Below the pieces are notes generated by a model, which saw only the letters and a program-made list of their open reading frames with translations, did not search any database and was not told where the DNA came from. 38,142 bases of DNA from a candidate division WWE3 bacterium RIFOXYB1_FULL_43_24 (lineage in GTDB: Bacteria; Patescibacteriota; WWE3; UBA101185; UBA10185), in contig MEVX01000019.1 of assembly GCA_001773135.1 (NCBI GenBank), positions 1 through 38,142 on the forward strand, written 5' to 3'. Positions 1 to 8,369 of this stretch are shown piece after piece (positions within the stretch are counted from its first letter, which is position 1; each line of letters starts with the position of its first letter). A program made the position numbers and the translations under genes.

Positions 1-269
1 CAATGATGCCCGCAGCCGGTAACGGTGGCGAGCCAGCCGAACCTGTAGAAGAGAAAACAGAGTTCGACGTAGTTTTAACAGACGCCGGTGCGAACAAGAT
101 CTCAGTTATCAAATCGGTTAGAGAGATCAACCCCGCGCTCGGTCTTGTAGAAGCTAAAAGTCTTGTAGAATCAGCTCCTAAAGCGATTATAGAAGGAGCC
201 AAGAAAGAAGCAGCCGAGGATGCAAAGAAAAAGCTCGAAGAAGCAGGAGCTAAAGTTGAGTTAAAATAA
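1..269 (+). CDS. rplL: 50S ribosomal protein L7/L12, 3' part (truncated by window edge)
   Basis: This is the hinge and C-terminal domain of the ribosomal stalk protein L7/L12, which recruits translation GTPases to the large subunit. About 88 residues are visible against roughly 120-130 for the full protein, so the N-terminal dimerisation domain lies before base 1; the ATG at base 3 is internal. The Ala/Pro/Glu-rich hinge is followed by the family fold with [20 protein letters not shown], then [14 protein letters not shown] and a C-terminal GAKVELK. It ends 57 nt before a strong bidirectional terminator. The rest of the L10/L12 operon is presumably upstream of the window. The identification is secure. 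Confidence 0.96.
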   Translation, partial: MMPAAGNGGEPAEPVEEKTEFDVVLTDAGANKISVIKSVREINPALGLVEAKSLVESAPKAIIEGAKKEAAEDAKKKLEEAGAKVELK

Positions 270-325
270 CTCTCATTTGGGTACAAAAGTGGAATTGAAG
301 TAACATTCTCTTACTACGAAAAATG

Positions 326-352
326 AAAAACGCCTCTACGGGGGCGTTTTTT
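326..352. terminator. Bidirectional intrinsic terminator between rplL and galT
   Basis: A 9-bp stem (AAAAACGCC at 326-334 pairing with GGCGTTTTT at 343-351) is flanked by T runs on the plus strand and A runs (T on the minus strand) on the other side. It sits between convergent genes and can stop rplL transcripts from the left and galT transcripts from the right. Confidence 0.85.
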
Positions 353-378
353 GTTGGCTCAAATACCGGACAGATCAG

Positions 379-1323
379 TTAAGCTAAGCTCAAAGTCTCT
401 TTCTCGTAACATTCTTTGACATGAACTGACAACGTTTTTGCGGCATCTGAGGGAGTAGCCTTGTCACTGACCCAAATTCCCGCGCCAAGTTCCAGACCCC
501 CCATCACTTTAATATGCGCTATAAAACCCACATGCCAGTGGTACGGTTCATACCTTTGGTTGTGAATCCAAAAATTTCTGTCCGGTCTGCCGAAAAGTAC
601 GTCGTACGCGTAAAGAGCTGCTTTCATAATCCGGGCGAAGTCGTTAATCTCAACTTCGTCCATATATTCAAAATTGGGTCTGTGGTTCTTGGGTATCAGA
701 ATCATTTCGTAACTCCACCTACTTGCTTCAGGAACGAGCAGCGCAAAGTGCTTTGATTCGTATACAAGATTAGTTTCCATTAATCCGTCTTTTACAGCGT
801 CACACCAATAACAACTGTTCTTCTCATTCATATATCTAAGTGCCTTATTTTTCTCCATTTCGATGATTCCCGGGAAGCCTGGCAATGCAACGATTTGGGA
901 ATGGGGGTGCAAAATGGACGCTCCCGCTTTACCACCGCGGTTGTTAAAAACCATAACTTCTTTGCCCTGAGTAGTGTAATAGTTTGTGCGGTTTAAGAAC
1001 GCTCTCACAATTTTAACGTTTTGTTCGTGGTCGAAATCAGGGATATCCTTTTCGTGGTCAGGGCTATGAACTACGATCTCATGTGACTCAGCCAAAGGAA
1101 ACTTGTTTGGAAATACCCTAACGTTCCAGTCGTCAGCATCCTGGTAAACCGCTTCGGGAGTAAGGGATTCATTACCTCTACAAAAAAAACATACCTGAGG
1201 TTTGGCATCTTTAGAAGCTTCGGATTTTTTGCCTGTTGCCCCCGTTTGATCGGCTCTCTTAGCCCTGTTTGTGGCTAATATGGTTGGGGTACCTGTAAGT
1301 TCGTCAAAAATAAATTTGGGCAT
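379..1323 (-). CDS. galT: Galactose-1-phosphate uridylyltransferase (GalT-type, HIT superfamily)
   Basis: The family exchanges UMP between UDP-glucose and galactose-1-phosphate. The 314 residues contain the HxHxQ active site as HPHSQ at 139-143, the middle His being the expected uridylylated nucleophile. Two CxxC pairs (C45/C48 and C171/C174) suit metal binding, and FPNKFP near residue 71 is a GalT hallmark. The gene begins 7 nt after glgA ends and is the last gene of the unit, with no clear Shine-Dalgarno. Its partner galE is at 33.2 kb. It could instead act on another hexose-1-phosphate or as an ADP-sugar phosphorylase-like enzyme; the glgA linkage suggests it feeds glucan metabolism. Confidence 0.88.
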   Translation of the reverse strand: MPKFIFDELTGTPTILATNRAKRADQTGATGKKSEASKDAKPQVCFFCRGNESLTPEAVYQDADDWNVRVFPNKFPLAESHEIVVHSPDHEKDIPDFDHEQNVKIVRAFLNRTNYYTTQGKEVMVFNNRGGKAGASILHPHSQIVALPGFPGIIEMEKNKALRYMNEKNSCYWCDAVKDGLMETNLVYESKHFALLVPEASRWSYEMILIPKNHRPNFEYMDEVEINDFARIMKAALYAYDVLFGRPDRNFWIHNQRYEPYHWHVGFIAHIKVMGGLELGAGIWVSDKATPSDAAKTLSVHVKECYEKETLSLA

Positions 1324-1330
1324 GGGCAGT

Positions 1331-2728
1331 TTAGCTTAAAATTCTTTCATACAACTTTTTATATTCTACCGCACTTTGCTCCCAGCCGAAATCCTTTTGC
1401 ATGGAATTTTGAATCATTTCTTGCATTCGCTCGGTTCCGTAAACAGAAAGTGCTTCTTTTAGGGAAGTTAGTAATGCCCCGGACGAGTACCTGTTAAAAA
1501 CGAAGCCATTTTCCCCGTTTTTAACAGAATCTTTTAGCCCCCCTACGTCGTGAACAACAGGCAAAGTTCCGTACCACATAGCAATCATTTGGATCAATCC
1601 GCAGGGTTCGTATCTTGACGGTACAACTAAAAAGTCGCTACCCGCGTACATCAGGTTAGCCAGTTCCAAATCGAACATAATGTTGCAGGAGAATTTGTCA
1701 TTGATTGTCTTATCATTTGAAAGATCAATTAATTTTTGCTCCCATGTTTTATCACCGGTCCCGAGAAGTAAAAATACCGCATCGTCTTTTAAAAGGTCCG
1801 GCAAGGCTTCAAAAATAATATCAAGACCTTTTTGGAAACCATCTATTCTGCCGACAAATGAAAACACAGGTGAGTTTTTATATTTTTTGTCGATTTTTAA
1901 CCTGTCTAATAAAACCTTTTTGGCTTCTTTTTTACCCTCCTCCACAGAATTTATATCGTAACTGCGGGGATGCGCTGCGTAATCTATGCCGTTTAAAATA
2001 CCGCTCAGGCGTCCTTCCCTGGATTTCAGGATATCCTCAAAACCGCTGCCGAATTCTTTTGTCAAAATTTCTTTTGCATAGGATGGGGAAACCGTATTTA
2101 TAAAATCACTCGAGGTAATTCCCTGCTGCATCATATTTAAATCCCCGTCCGCAAGATCCCAGTCTATTAAAGGGTGTTCGCCGGGCACTATGCCGGTATC
2201 TCTTAGTAATGCCGGACCTCCGATACCCTGATAATTTAGGTTGTGTATTGTAAAAAGAGTGCGGGGGCGTTCGCTGCCTAACTCATCCTTCAACATTGCC
2301 GTCACCAAACCGGTGTGCCAGTCATTGCAGTGGACTATGTCATAGGTATTGAAAGAAGATTTGACGTACTCAACTACTGCCTTGTTAAAAAAAGCGAACA
2401 TTTGAGTTTCAGTTATATTGTTAGCGAAAAAATTAGAACCACCTACAAAATATTTGGCGTTTTTCAAGAGATAGAGGTCGACATTAGAACCCGGAAGTTT
2501 AGTTTTAAAAACCTCCACGATGTTACTCTCATTTGCAAACGGAACATGTAGATCAAAGGTTTTATACAGCTCTAAACCTTCGGTGTTCACCGAGGGAAAA
2601 AAAGGAACGATAACATCTACGTTCACAGATATTTTTTCCAAGGCTTTGGGAAGGGCACCAATAACATCTCCCAACCCGCCGATCTTTATGACCGGGGCTA
2701 CTTCTGAGGCAACAAGAAGCACTTTCAT
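1331..2728 (-). CDS. glgA: Glycogen/starch synthase, GT5 (copy 1)
   Basis: A 465-residue GT5 glycosyltransferase that transfers glucose from ADP- or UDP-glucose to an alpha-1,4-glucan. The N-terminal Rossmann domain carries the canonical donor-site motif KIGGLGDV at 15-22 with Lys15 present. HCNDWHTGL follows in the middle, and the C-terminal domain has SRYEPCGL and GGLKDSV. Length matches bacterial GlgA (about 460-480). A -10-like TAACAT ends 7 nt before the ATG and no Shine-Dalgarno is visible. It is followed by galT and preceded, 35 nt away, by the first GH57 gene. Family is certain; the donor sugar is inferred. Confidence 0.93.
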   Translation of the reverse strand: MKVLLVASEVAPVIKIGGLGDVIGALPKALEKISVNVDVIVPFFPSVNTEGLELYKTFDLHVPFANESNIVEVFKTKLPGSNVDLYLLKNAKYFVGGSNFFANNITETQMFAFFNKAVVEYVKSSFNTYDIVHCNDWHTGLVTAMLKDELGSERPRTLFTIHNLNYQGIGGPALLRDTGIVPGEHPLIDWDLADGDLNMMQQGITSSDFINTVSPSYAKEILTKEFGSGFEDILKSREGRLSGILNGIDYAAHPRSYDINSVEEGKKEAKKVLLDRLKIDKKYKNSPVFSFVGRIDGFQKGLDIIFEALPDLLKDDAVFLLLGTGDKTWEQKLIDLSNDKTINDKFSCNIMFDLELANLMYAGSDFLVVPSRYEPCGLIQMIAMWYGTLPVVHDVGGLKDSVKNGENGFVFNRYSSGALLTSLKEALSVYGTERMQEMIQNSMQKDFGWEQSAVEYKKLYERILS

Positions 2729-2763
2729 AAGGGTAATGTTAACAGAAATAAATGTTTGAACAA

Positions 2764-4263
2764 CTAGCCTCTTTGCTCAGGCTGTCCGCCACGAATCTTA
2801 TGGTATTTTTCCGTATATTTGTCCAGGGTTTTTTCAACTTCTTCATTTCCTATCTCCAGCCTCAGCAAGTCTATCGCGTTTATAGTGTCGTATATATCGT
2901 GCTTGTTTTCGAGTTTAAAAAGGGCGTCTCTCCAGAGCACCGCCTTCTCGTACTCCCTGTTCTTAATTGCTTTGGCCTCCTCTTCCCGAATCATGTGAGT
3001 GAATCCTTCCCACACACCTCTTTGGTGCCCTCCTTTGTCATATGTCCTTTCTTTAAACGGGATCCGTGTGGCTTCGTTTTGGTCTTTTGCCATCTGTCTT
3101 ACCTTGCCGGTGCGTTGCCACTCAAATGCAGTAGACACTATCAACTGGTAATATTTCTGGGCAGTACTTATATCATTTTCTGAAACATCGGGAATATTTT
3201 TTACCAAATCCAAAAACCTAAACGCACCCTGCTCTATCATCTCAAGACTCCACCAGGGTTTGGCAGACGCCCACCAAAAATGATCGCTGGACATAGCGAT
3301 ATCCATTTTATTTTTTAATACATCGTAGTTTTCGGAGCTCTCAGGAATTTTATAAAACAAATTAAGAGCAAATTTGAAAAAATCCCATTGGTACCCATGT
3401 ATGGGGTTAGATGTGTCAAGCCATGACAAAAATTGAGCACCCCTCTCGATATCTTCGGGGCTGCTTGCCCATGTAGATTCACGCGGTGTCACTATTTCAA
3501 CGGGCAGTTCTTTGGAGTAATTAGTCAAAAATTCAGATATTGACACGGTAGTGTACGGCTCCCGGGAATTAATTATCTCGCCAAGCAAACTTTCCAATCC
3601 CGGTCTGTGGTGTCCGAAAGTTTCTCCATCCATTCCTGTAACTACGTATTTGTTCGATAACATATCTTTAATAGCCGGGTCCAAAGTATCCTTGCTCCTC
3701 ACAACGGCGCTCATAATCAAATTGCTTAAGCGCCTGTTTCTGAAAAATACTGCCAAATTGCTATCTTTTATACGGTACAAACTATCCTCCGCCGGAAGAA
3801 CGGTATTTTTGTTATAAGCAATTTCGTCCAGTACGAGCCATTTATACCCCAGTTCTTCAAGCATCCCGGGCAGAACTACCGAGTACGCCATTTCGGGAGG
3901 GAAAAACCCCGCTTTTTTAAAAGAATTTCCAAAGTAGAACTGAAGTGTTTCCTCATTCTTCACTATTTGTCTGTAAACCTCGTTTTCCGGAATTAAAGGT
4001 ATAAATGCGTGGTATTTGCACGAGCCGGTAAGTTCTACCTTGCCCTCCTCCAGCAGCTTTTTTATCAAACCTAGCAACTCGTGGTACCCGTTGTTATCCA
4101 ACAATTCTAATAAAGAACCTGAAATATTGATCGACTGACTGCCGAATTTAGACGCGGCTATGGTTCTGAAAACAGGAAAGTAAGATTGGGAAACAACTGC
4201 TTCCAGAATGTCTTTTTGCTGATCAGCGGGTTGATAAAAATGAAGAAAACTTAACCACTTCAT
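2764..4263 (-). CDS. Glycoside hydrolase family 57 protein (copy A)
   Basis: A 499-residue GH57 (beta/alpha)7-barrel enzyme, a family of alpha-amylases, 4-alpha-glucanotransferases and branching enzymes. Motif 1 is HFYQP (8-12), a variant of the usual HQP. Motif 2 is GKVELTGS (74-81). Motif 3 FFPPEMAYS places the nucleophile at Glu124. Motif 4 is MDGETFGHH with Asp212 as the likely acid/base. A helical segment follows the barrel, as in many GH57 proteins. The ATG lies 1 nt after the stop of GH57 copy B, so the two are co-transcribed. Which alpha-glucan reaction it catalyses cannot be read from the motifs; hydrolysis, disproportionation and branching all remain possible. Confidence 0.87.
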   Translation of the reverse strand: MKWLSFLHFYQPADQQKDILEAVVSQSYFPVFRTIAASKFGSQSINISGSLLELLDNNGYHELLGLIKKLLEEGKVELTGSCKYHAFIPLIPENEVYRQIVKNEETLQFYFGNSFKKAGFFPPEMAYSVVLPGMLEELGYKWLVLDEIAYNKNTVLPAEDSLYRIKDSNLAVFFRNRRLSNLIMSAVVRSKDTLDPAIKDMLSNKYVVTGMDGETFGHHRPGLESLLGEIINSREPYTTVSISEFLTNYSKELPVEIVTPRESTWASSPEDIERGAQFLSWLDTSNPIHGYQWDFFKFALNLFYKIPESSENYDVLKNKMDIAMSSDHFWWASAKPWWSLEMIEQGAFRFLDLVKNIPDVSENDISTAQKYYQLIVSTAFEWQRTGKVRQMAKDQNEATRIPFKERTYDKGGHQRGVWEGFTHMIREEEAKAIKNREYEKAVLWRDALFKLENKHDIYDTINAIDLLRLEIGNEEVEKTLDKYTEKYHKIRGGQPEQRG

Positions 4264-4264
4264 C

Positions 4265-5512
4265 TTACGATTCTAGCATAGATGAAATATTGTTTGCCAA
4301 CGAAAGTGTTTTTTCTTTCACCTTGCCGTCCGGCATACTGTGAGCAGCATCTCTAGCGTATTGCAGAGATTTCTCAACCATCCCCCTGTGGAATAGCATA
4401 GGATTTCCAAGTATCGCTTTCTTCGAGGACCACCAATATTTGTCGCTGTGCTCAAATTTCATTATCCAAAACAGTCTCTGGAGGTATTCTTTTGTTTCGT
4501 CGGAAGTGTCTGTCATATCGGTATAAAACCAAAGGGGTTGGGCGGTTGAATCGTGATTTTCATCGTTACCCGGAATTCTGGCCTGGTTTTCGTCCAAAAT
4601 ATTTTCTAAGAGTCCAAGATTTTTCTGAATTTCGTTTCCTGACCAGTAGGGGTACGCGTTACCCTCGGACATGTCTTCGTAGCTTGCTCCCCAGGTGGAT
4701 TCCACGATGTCCTCTATTTCTTTCCCTTTTATTTCAGTCAACAGCTGACAAACAGTACTAAAACTACCGCCCCTTTCAGTAACTGTGTTTATAATGTCAT
4801 CCAGTACATCGATTCCGGAAGGGTTGTGGTGACCGAAGGTTTCCCCGTCCAAGGCAATTACCTGAGCATCCCCACCCGCTTGTAAAAAAGTATCGACTAG
4901 CTGATTCACGGAAGAACCCCTATGGAAAGAGAGCATATCGCTTAATCTTTTATTCCTGGATACAATTTTAATATCCATACCTTTGAGTGTGTTATAGACA
5001 GGCTCATAACCCTCATATGACAGATTAGGAATTGCTGTCTGGTCGACAAGTATCCAACCATAACCCAAATTGTTTACCAATGCCACTATGTCCCTATTAA
5101 CAGCGCATTCCGGGGCAAAAAATCCTCTAATATTTTTTGTCATAACTGCAGCCTCTCCCTCAAAACCTGTTCTATTCCCAAAGTAGTAACCTAAGGCATA
5201 TTCGTTTAGCACAATTTGTTTTTCTGCCGACTCTTCAGACAGCTTGGTCAGCAAAGGGTGGTATGCTGCGCTGCCTGTAAGTTCCACTCTTTCAGAGACG
5301 TAAAGATCTTTTATTTCTGATATCCAGCTTCCATACCCATACCTGTCTGCCTGTTCCAACAAACTCAGAGGAATATTTAATGTAATAGAGAGGTTCTTTT
5401 TTGTCCTGATTAGTTTGATAAGAGGTTGGTAGCATTGGGAAAATATCTTGCGGAATACCGCTTCGTCCTGTGTAGGTGGTTGGTATAAGTGTAAAAGCAG
5501 GGCTATCTTCAC
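4265..5512 (-). CDS. Glycoside hydrolase family 57 protein (copy B)
   Basis: A 415-residue paralogue of the next gene, with all GH57 core motifs: HLYQP (8-12), RVELTGS, GFFAPECAVN with the expected nucleophile at Glu135, and ALDGETFGHH with Asp222 as acid/base. An in-frame TTG at 5581 would add 23 residues, but I chose GTG at 5512: the protein then starts VKIALLLHLYQP, aligning with MKWLSFLHFYQP of copy A, and a TTGACA/CATAAT promoter ends 6 nt before the GTG. It is shorter than copy A, mainly in the region after the barrel. It opens a transcription unit that continues through GH57 copy A, glgA and galT. Confidence 0.85.
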   Translation of the reverse strand: MKIALLLHLYQPPTQDEAVFRKIFSQCYQPLIKLIRTKKNLSITLNIPLSLLEQADRYGYGSWISEIKDLYVSERVELTGSAAYHPLLTKLSEESAEKQIVLNEYALGYYFGNRTGFEGEAAVMTKNIRGFFAPECAVNRDIVALVNNLGYGWILVDQTAIPNLSYEGYEPVYNTLKGMDIKIVSRNKRLSDMLSFHRGSSVNQLVDTFLQAGGDAQVIALDGETFGHHNPSGIDVLDDIINTVTERGGSFSTVCQLLTEIKGKEIEDIVESTWGASYEDMSEGNAYPYWSGNEIQKNLGLLENILDENQARIPGNDENHDSTAQPLWFYTDMTDTSDETKEYLQRLFWIMKFEHSDKYWWSSKKAILGNPMLFHRGMVEKSLQYARDAAHSMPDGKVKEKTLSLANNISSMLES

Positions 5513-5518
5513 CCGCGT

Positions 5519-5548
5519 ATTATGAGATAAAACCGCGGTGTTTGTCAA
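5519..5548 (-). promoter_or_regulatory. Promoter of the GH57-glgA-galT unit; sets a leaderless GTG start
   Basis: On the minus strand TTGACA (5543-5548) is followed after 18 nt by CATAAT (5519-5524). The GTG start (5512-5510) follows 6 nt later, where transcription should begin. No Shine-Dalgarno is present. This favours the internal GTG over the upstream TTG start. Confidence 0.75.
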
Positions 5549-5600
5549 AGATTTCTTTTTCGGAACATCTAAACAATACAAGAGTGAGCTTAGAGCCCGG

Positions 5601-5690
5601 AAAAATTAAAGGGTACGATCCGGGAGGGACGGCTTCTTATACTCCTGCCCACAGCATAAGAAACTTTAATGTCCCCCTCGGGTCGCACCC
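5601..5690 (-). terminator. Long-stem terminator after the second GT5 gene
   Basis: Two 20-nt arms (5611-5630 and 5671-5690) pair with only a few wobbles and mismatches. Inside the loop a further 9-bp stem (5634-5642 with 5654-5662) forms. On the minus strand the stem is followed by a T-rich tract (5601-5610). It separates the GT5 copy 2 transcript from the promoter of the GH57 unit. The stem is unusually long for a simple terminator and could also be a repeat element. Confidence 0.6.
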
Positions 5691-5716
5691 ATTAATGCGG
5701 AAATCCTATCAAAAAC

Positions 5717-7249
5717 TTATAGGTTTGTCAAACCTTCCAAAGCGGAGAACGAAACGTGAGGTTTTTCGTGGAAATTTTTCGTTGTTTCATACAGTTTTGA
5801 ATATTCTTTGGCACTAAACTCCCAGCTATAATCCACTTTCATGGCGTTTGACTGGAGTTTACGCCATAATTCAGTGTTTTTATGCAGTTCTATCGCTCTA
5901 ATTATCTTGCCGAATAAAGAAAACTCATTAAATTCATTAAATAAAAATCCAGTGCCAGTTTGTTTCATTGTGTCAAAATTATCGACAGTGTCTGCCAATC
6001 CACCCACATTTCTGACAATTGGAATGGCTCCGTACCTCATAGCTTCAATTTGTACGATTCCGCACGGTTCAAAACGTGAGGGGTACAGCACACAATCCGC
6101 GCCTCCGAACACCAGCCTGGGTAGGGTAAAATTAGGGTAAGGATGTATGCCAACCTGTGTCGGGAATTCAGTTTTAAGGTTATTCAAACGTTCTGTCAAG
6201 GACCAGTCGCCAGCGCCAATCTCCACAAACTGTACGTCATATTCTTTCAAGACATGGTGCATAACTGTTGTCAATAAATCGACACCTTTCATGAAATCGA
6301 GCCGTCCGACAAAGGCGAAGATCATTTTATCGGGGGAGGTGGGAAGATCGAACTCTTTTTGAAGAGCTTTCTTATTCTCTGCCCTAAGTTCAATACTCCC
6401 GATGTCAAAATTTCTGGTAATCAGCTTGTCCGTTGCCGGATCAAATTCTTCGTAGTCGACACCATTAACAATCCCGAACAGCTTACCTTTAAGTTCAGAA
6501 AGCAACTTATCCAATCCCTCCCCGAATTCGGGTGTAAGAATTTCTTTCGAGTAAGTTTTAGAAACAGTGTTAACGGCGTCGGCAAAAATAATCCCTCTTC
6601 TCATGTAATTCAAGGTGTTAGCTCTATCCGAAAATATCGAACCTATGACAGACTTGCCATCGTCGTAATTCATTTCCGACACATGCCTGTGATCGAAAGT
6701 ACCTTGGTATGCCAAATTATGAATAGTCAGTAAAGAAGAGATGTTTTTTAGAACAGGGTCGTTCTTGTAGACGGTTTTTAAATAAAACGGGATTGAGGCA
6801 GCATGCCAATCGTTGCAATGTATGACATCAGGAACAAACACTCCCTGCCTCACGAACTCCAACGCTCCCCGGGATAGTATTAAGAAACGCGTAGGATCGT
6901 CAGAATACCCGTAAACATTAGCCCTTTTTTCAAAATATTCCTGATTTTCCAAAAAATAAACCTTCACTCCCGAGCTATCTTCATAGTATTTCACGTTACA
7001 CACCAGTTCAGGGTTTGTGGGGTCGTCGGTAGGAACCGCCAATCCTTCCACAACCATCTTCATCGGGTATTTCTGCTCATCTATTAGACCAAATTTGGGA
7101 ATAAATACCGCAACCTCGTACCCAAGCCCCGTCAGTGCAGTGGACAAATGTCCTATAACCGAGCCTGCCCCTCCGACAGAAACATAGGGCTGAGCTTCCG
7201 TAGCAACTAGTAAGATCTTGTGAACTTTCGGAGACTTCTTAGCAATCAT
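5717..7249 (-). CDS. Glycogen/starch synthase-like glycosyltransferase, GT5 (copy 2)
   Basis: A 510-residue GT5 protein, longer than copy 1 by extensions at both ends. The C-terminal half is canonical: SRFEPCGIVQ and GGLADTV. The middle has HCNDWHAAS. The donor-site motif is altered: where GlgA has KIGGLGDV this protein has SVGGAGSV (24-31), so the conserved Lys and Asp are both Ser. It may use a different donor or have changed kinetics. A TATTAT hexamer ends 8 nt before the ATG with no Shine-Dalgarno, so it probably starts its own transcript. It is terminated by a long hairpin before the GH57 unit. GT5 family is certain; glycogen synthase activity is less so. Confidence 0.85.
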   Translation of the reverse strand: MIAKKSPKVHKILLVATEAQPYVSVGGAGSVIGHLSTALTGLGYEVAVFIPKFGLIDEQKYPMKMVVEGLAVPTDDPTNPELVCNVKYYEDSSGVKVYFLENQEYFEKRANVYGYSDDPTRFLILSRGALEFVRQGVFVPDVIHCNDWHAASIPFYLKTVYKNDPVLKNISSLLTIHNLAYQGTFDHRHVSEMNYDDGKSVIGSIFSDRANTLNYMRRGIIFADAVNTVSKTYSKEILTPEFGEGLDKLLSELKGKLFGIVNGVDYEEFDPATDKLITRNFDIGSIELRAENKKALQKEFDLPTSPDKMIFAFVGRLDFMKGVDLLTTVMHHVLKEYDVQFVEIGAGDWSLTERLNNLKTEFPTQVGIHPYPNFTLPRLVFGGADCVLYPSRFEPCGIVQIEAMRYGAIPIVRNVGGLADTVDNFDTMKQTGTGFLFNEFNEFSLFGKIIRAIELHKNTELWRKLQSNAMKVDYSWEFSAKEYSKLYETTKNFHEKPHVSFSALEGLTNL

Positions 7250-7264
7250 ATTGCTGAATAATAC

Positions 7265-7307
7265 ACGCGCACCCGTCTTTGGGCAACAGCCCGTTCCGAG
7301 TGCGCGT
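7265..7307. other. Two-tier inverted repeat upstream of GT5 copy 2
   Basis: ACGCGCAC (7265-7272) pairs perfectly with GTGCGCGT (7300-7307), and inside the loop GGGC (7281-7284) pairs with GCCC (7289-7292). It lies between the end of the HTH regulator gene and the -10-like TATTAT of GT5 copy 2. It may end the HTH gene transcript (no proper T run follows on the minus strand) or be a protein-binding palindrome over the promoter. Confidence 0.45.
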
Positions 7308-7339
7308 AATTTAGTTTTCTTACCTTACTGCTATGCCTT

Positions 7340-8281
7340 TTAAAGAATCGATTCAGCTTCCTCTATAAGTTCGCCATCACCGTGTTTTCTGATATCGGCC
7401 AGCAACCTGCTCTTGTCAGCAACGAACAATCCGTGTAGTTCCTCGCTCGAAGAGTACAAATCCTTTTCATCGTTGGTCATGATGCAGAGCTGCGCGTTGT
7501 TCTCATCAGAAGGAGTCAACATAAGGATTCTTTCAAAGAAATCTTTGTCTTTAGATTTTATGTATACGTGAAGCAAAGAGAACGGCTTTATTGCCTTGAA
7601 CAACGAAAGCCCGGCGTTCATTGTAAATGCGTAGTCCAGTCCGGAATTTCTCGAAGACTTGTCTATGTTCTGAGCAATATCCTTTAGTCCACCAAGTCTG
7701 CTTCTATAAAAGAACAGCTGACTCTTAGGAGACGCGGGTTCCTGCTCTGTTATGCTGGCAAATGTTTCCTTCTCTTCCGCCACGGGTGCCTTAGCCGAGG
7801 CTTCCACCCTTTTGGCGTTTTCCTCATCGAACTTTTTTGCTGCTTCCCTGAATTTGGCAAGCCAATCAATCGGCTCTTCCTCAACAGGAGCTTCTTTTTC
7901 TTTAACTTCTTCTTTAGGTTCAGGTTCCTTAACCTTAACCTCTTCTTCGACCTCAACCTCTACTTCTGCTACAGGTTCAACTTCAGCAGGGGTCTCTTCA
8001 ACCACCGCAGGAGTATCCTGCTCTTTTTCTTTTTTCTTTGTTTCTTTAACATCTGTATTAACTGTTTCTTTAGGCACGGTTTGTCCTGCTTTTTCTTCAG
8101 AACCTCCGGGGTATAAGAAGTCTAAGATGTTTTTCTTAGTAAATCTATGACGGCCGGTCGCAGTCTTTACTTCTGCTTGCAATTTATCTTCCTCGATGTA
8201 TCTGTAAACGGAACGGAGACTTACTCCTAAAATATCAGCCACTTCGGTAGACGTATAAAGTTTATCTTCAAGATTTATCAT
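7340..8281 (-). CDS. HTH (MerR/excisionase-like) protein with acidic linker and possible AbiEi-like C-terminal domain
   Basis: Three parts are visible in 313 residues. Residues 6-58 form a MerR/excisionase-type DNA-binding domain (TSTEVADILGVSLRSVYRYI then GRHRFTKKNILDFL). Residues 60-165 are a Glu/Lys/Pro/Val-rich linker, probably disordered. Residues 185-313 form a folded domain; the pattern LDYAFTMNAGLSLF, HVYIKS and a final VADKSRLLADIRKHGDGELIEEAESIL recalls the effector half of AbiEi-type antitoxins and related regulators, but this is a tentative pattern match. No toxin gene is adjacent. It is monocistronic with its own TTGACA promoter, and might regulate neighbouring cell-surface or glucan genes. 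Confidence 0.65.
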   Translation of the reverse strand: MINLEDKLYTSTEVADILGVSLRSVYRYIEEDKLQAEVKTATGRHRFTKKNILDFLYPGGSEEKAGQTVPKETVNTDVKETKKKEKEQDTPAVVEETPAEVEPVAEVEVEVEEEVKVKEPEPKEEVKEKEAPVEEEPIDWLAKFREAAKKFDEENAKRVEASAKAPVAEEKETFASITEQEPASPKSQLFFYRSRLGGLKDIAQNIDKSSRNSGLDYAFTMNAGLSLFKAIKPFSLLHVYIKSKDKDFFERILMLTPSDENNAQLCIMTNDEKDLYSSSEELHGLFVADKSRLLADIRKHGDGELIEEAESIL

Positions 8282-8286
8282 AATTA

Positions 8287-8316
8287 AATGTAAACACTTG
8301 TTTCACATAGTGTCAA
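8287..8316 (-). promoter_or_regulatory. Promoter of the HTH regulator gene (leaderless)
   Basis: TTGACA (minus strand, 8311-8316), an 18-nt spacer, then TACATT (8287-8292), ending 5 nt before the ATG at 8281. Transcription would begin at or next to the start codon; no ribosome binding site is possible. Confidence 0.65.
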
Positions 8317-8369
8317 CAGATGAAAGTTGCAGCAATAGTGATTATTATTTGTATTTATCAAAAGAAAAT

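Noticed and set aside
7265-7307. Riboswitch upstream of the second GT5 gene
   Set aside because: The inverted repeat lies upstream of the likely transcription start (TATTAT at 7258-7263), so it would not be in the mRNA leader, and it matches no riboswitch class I know.
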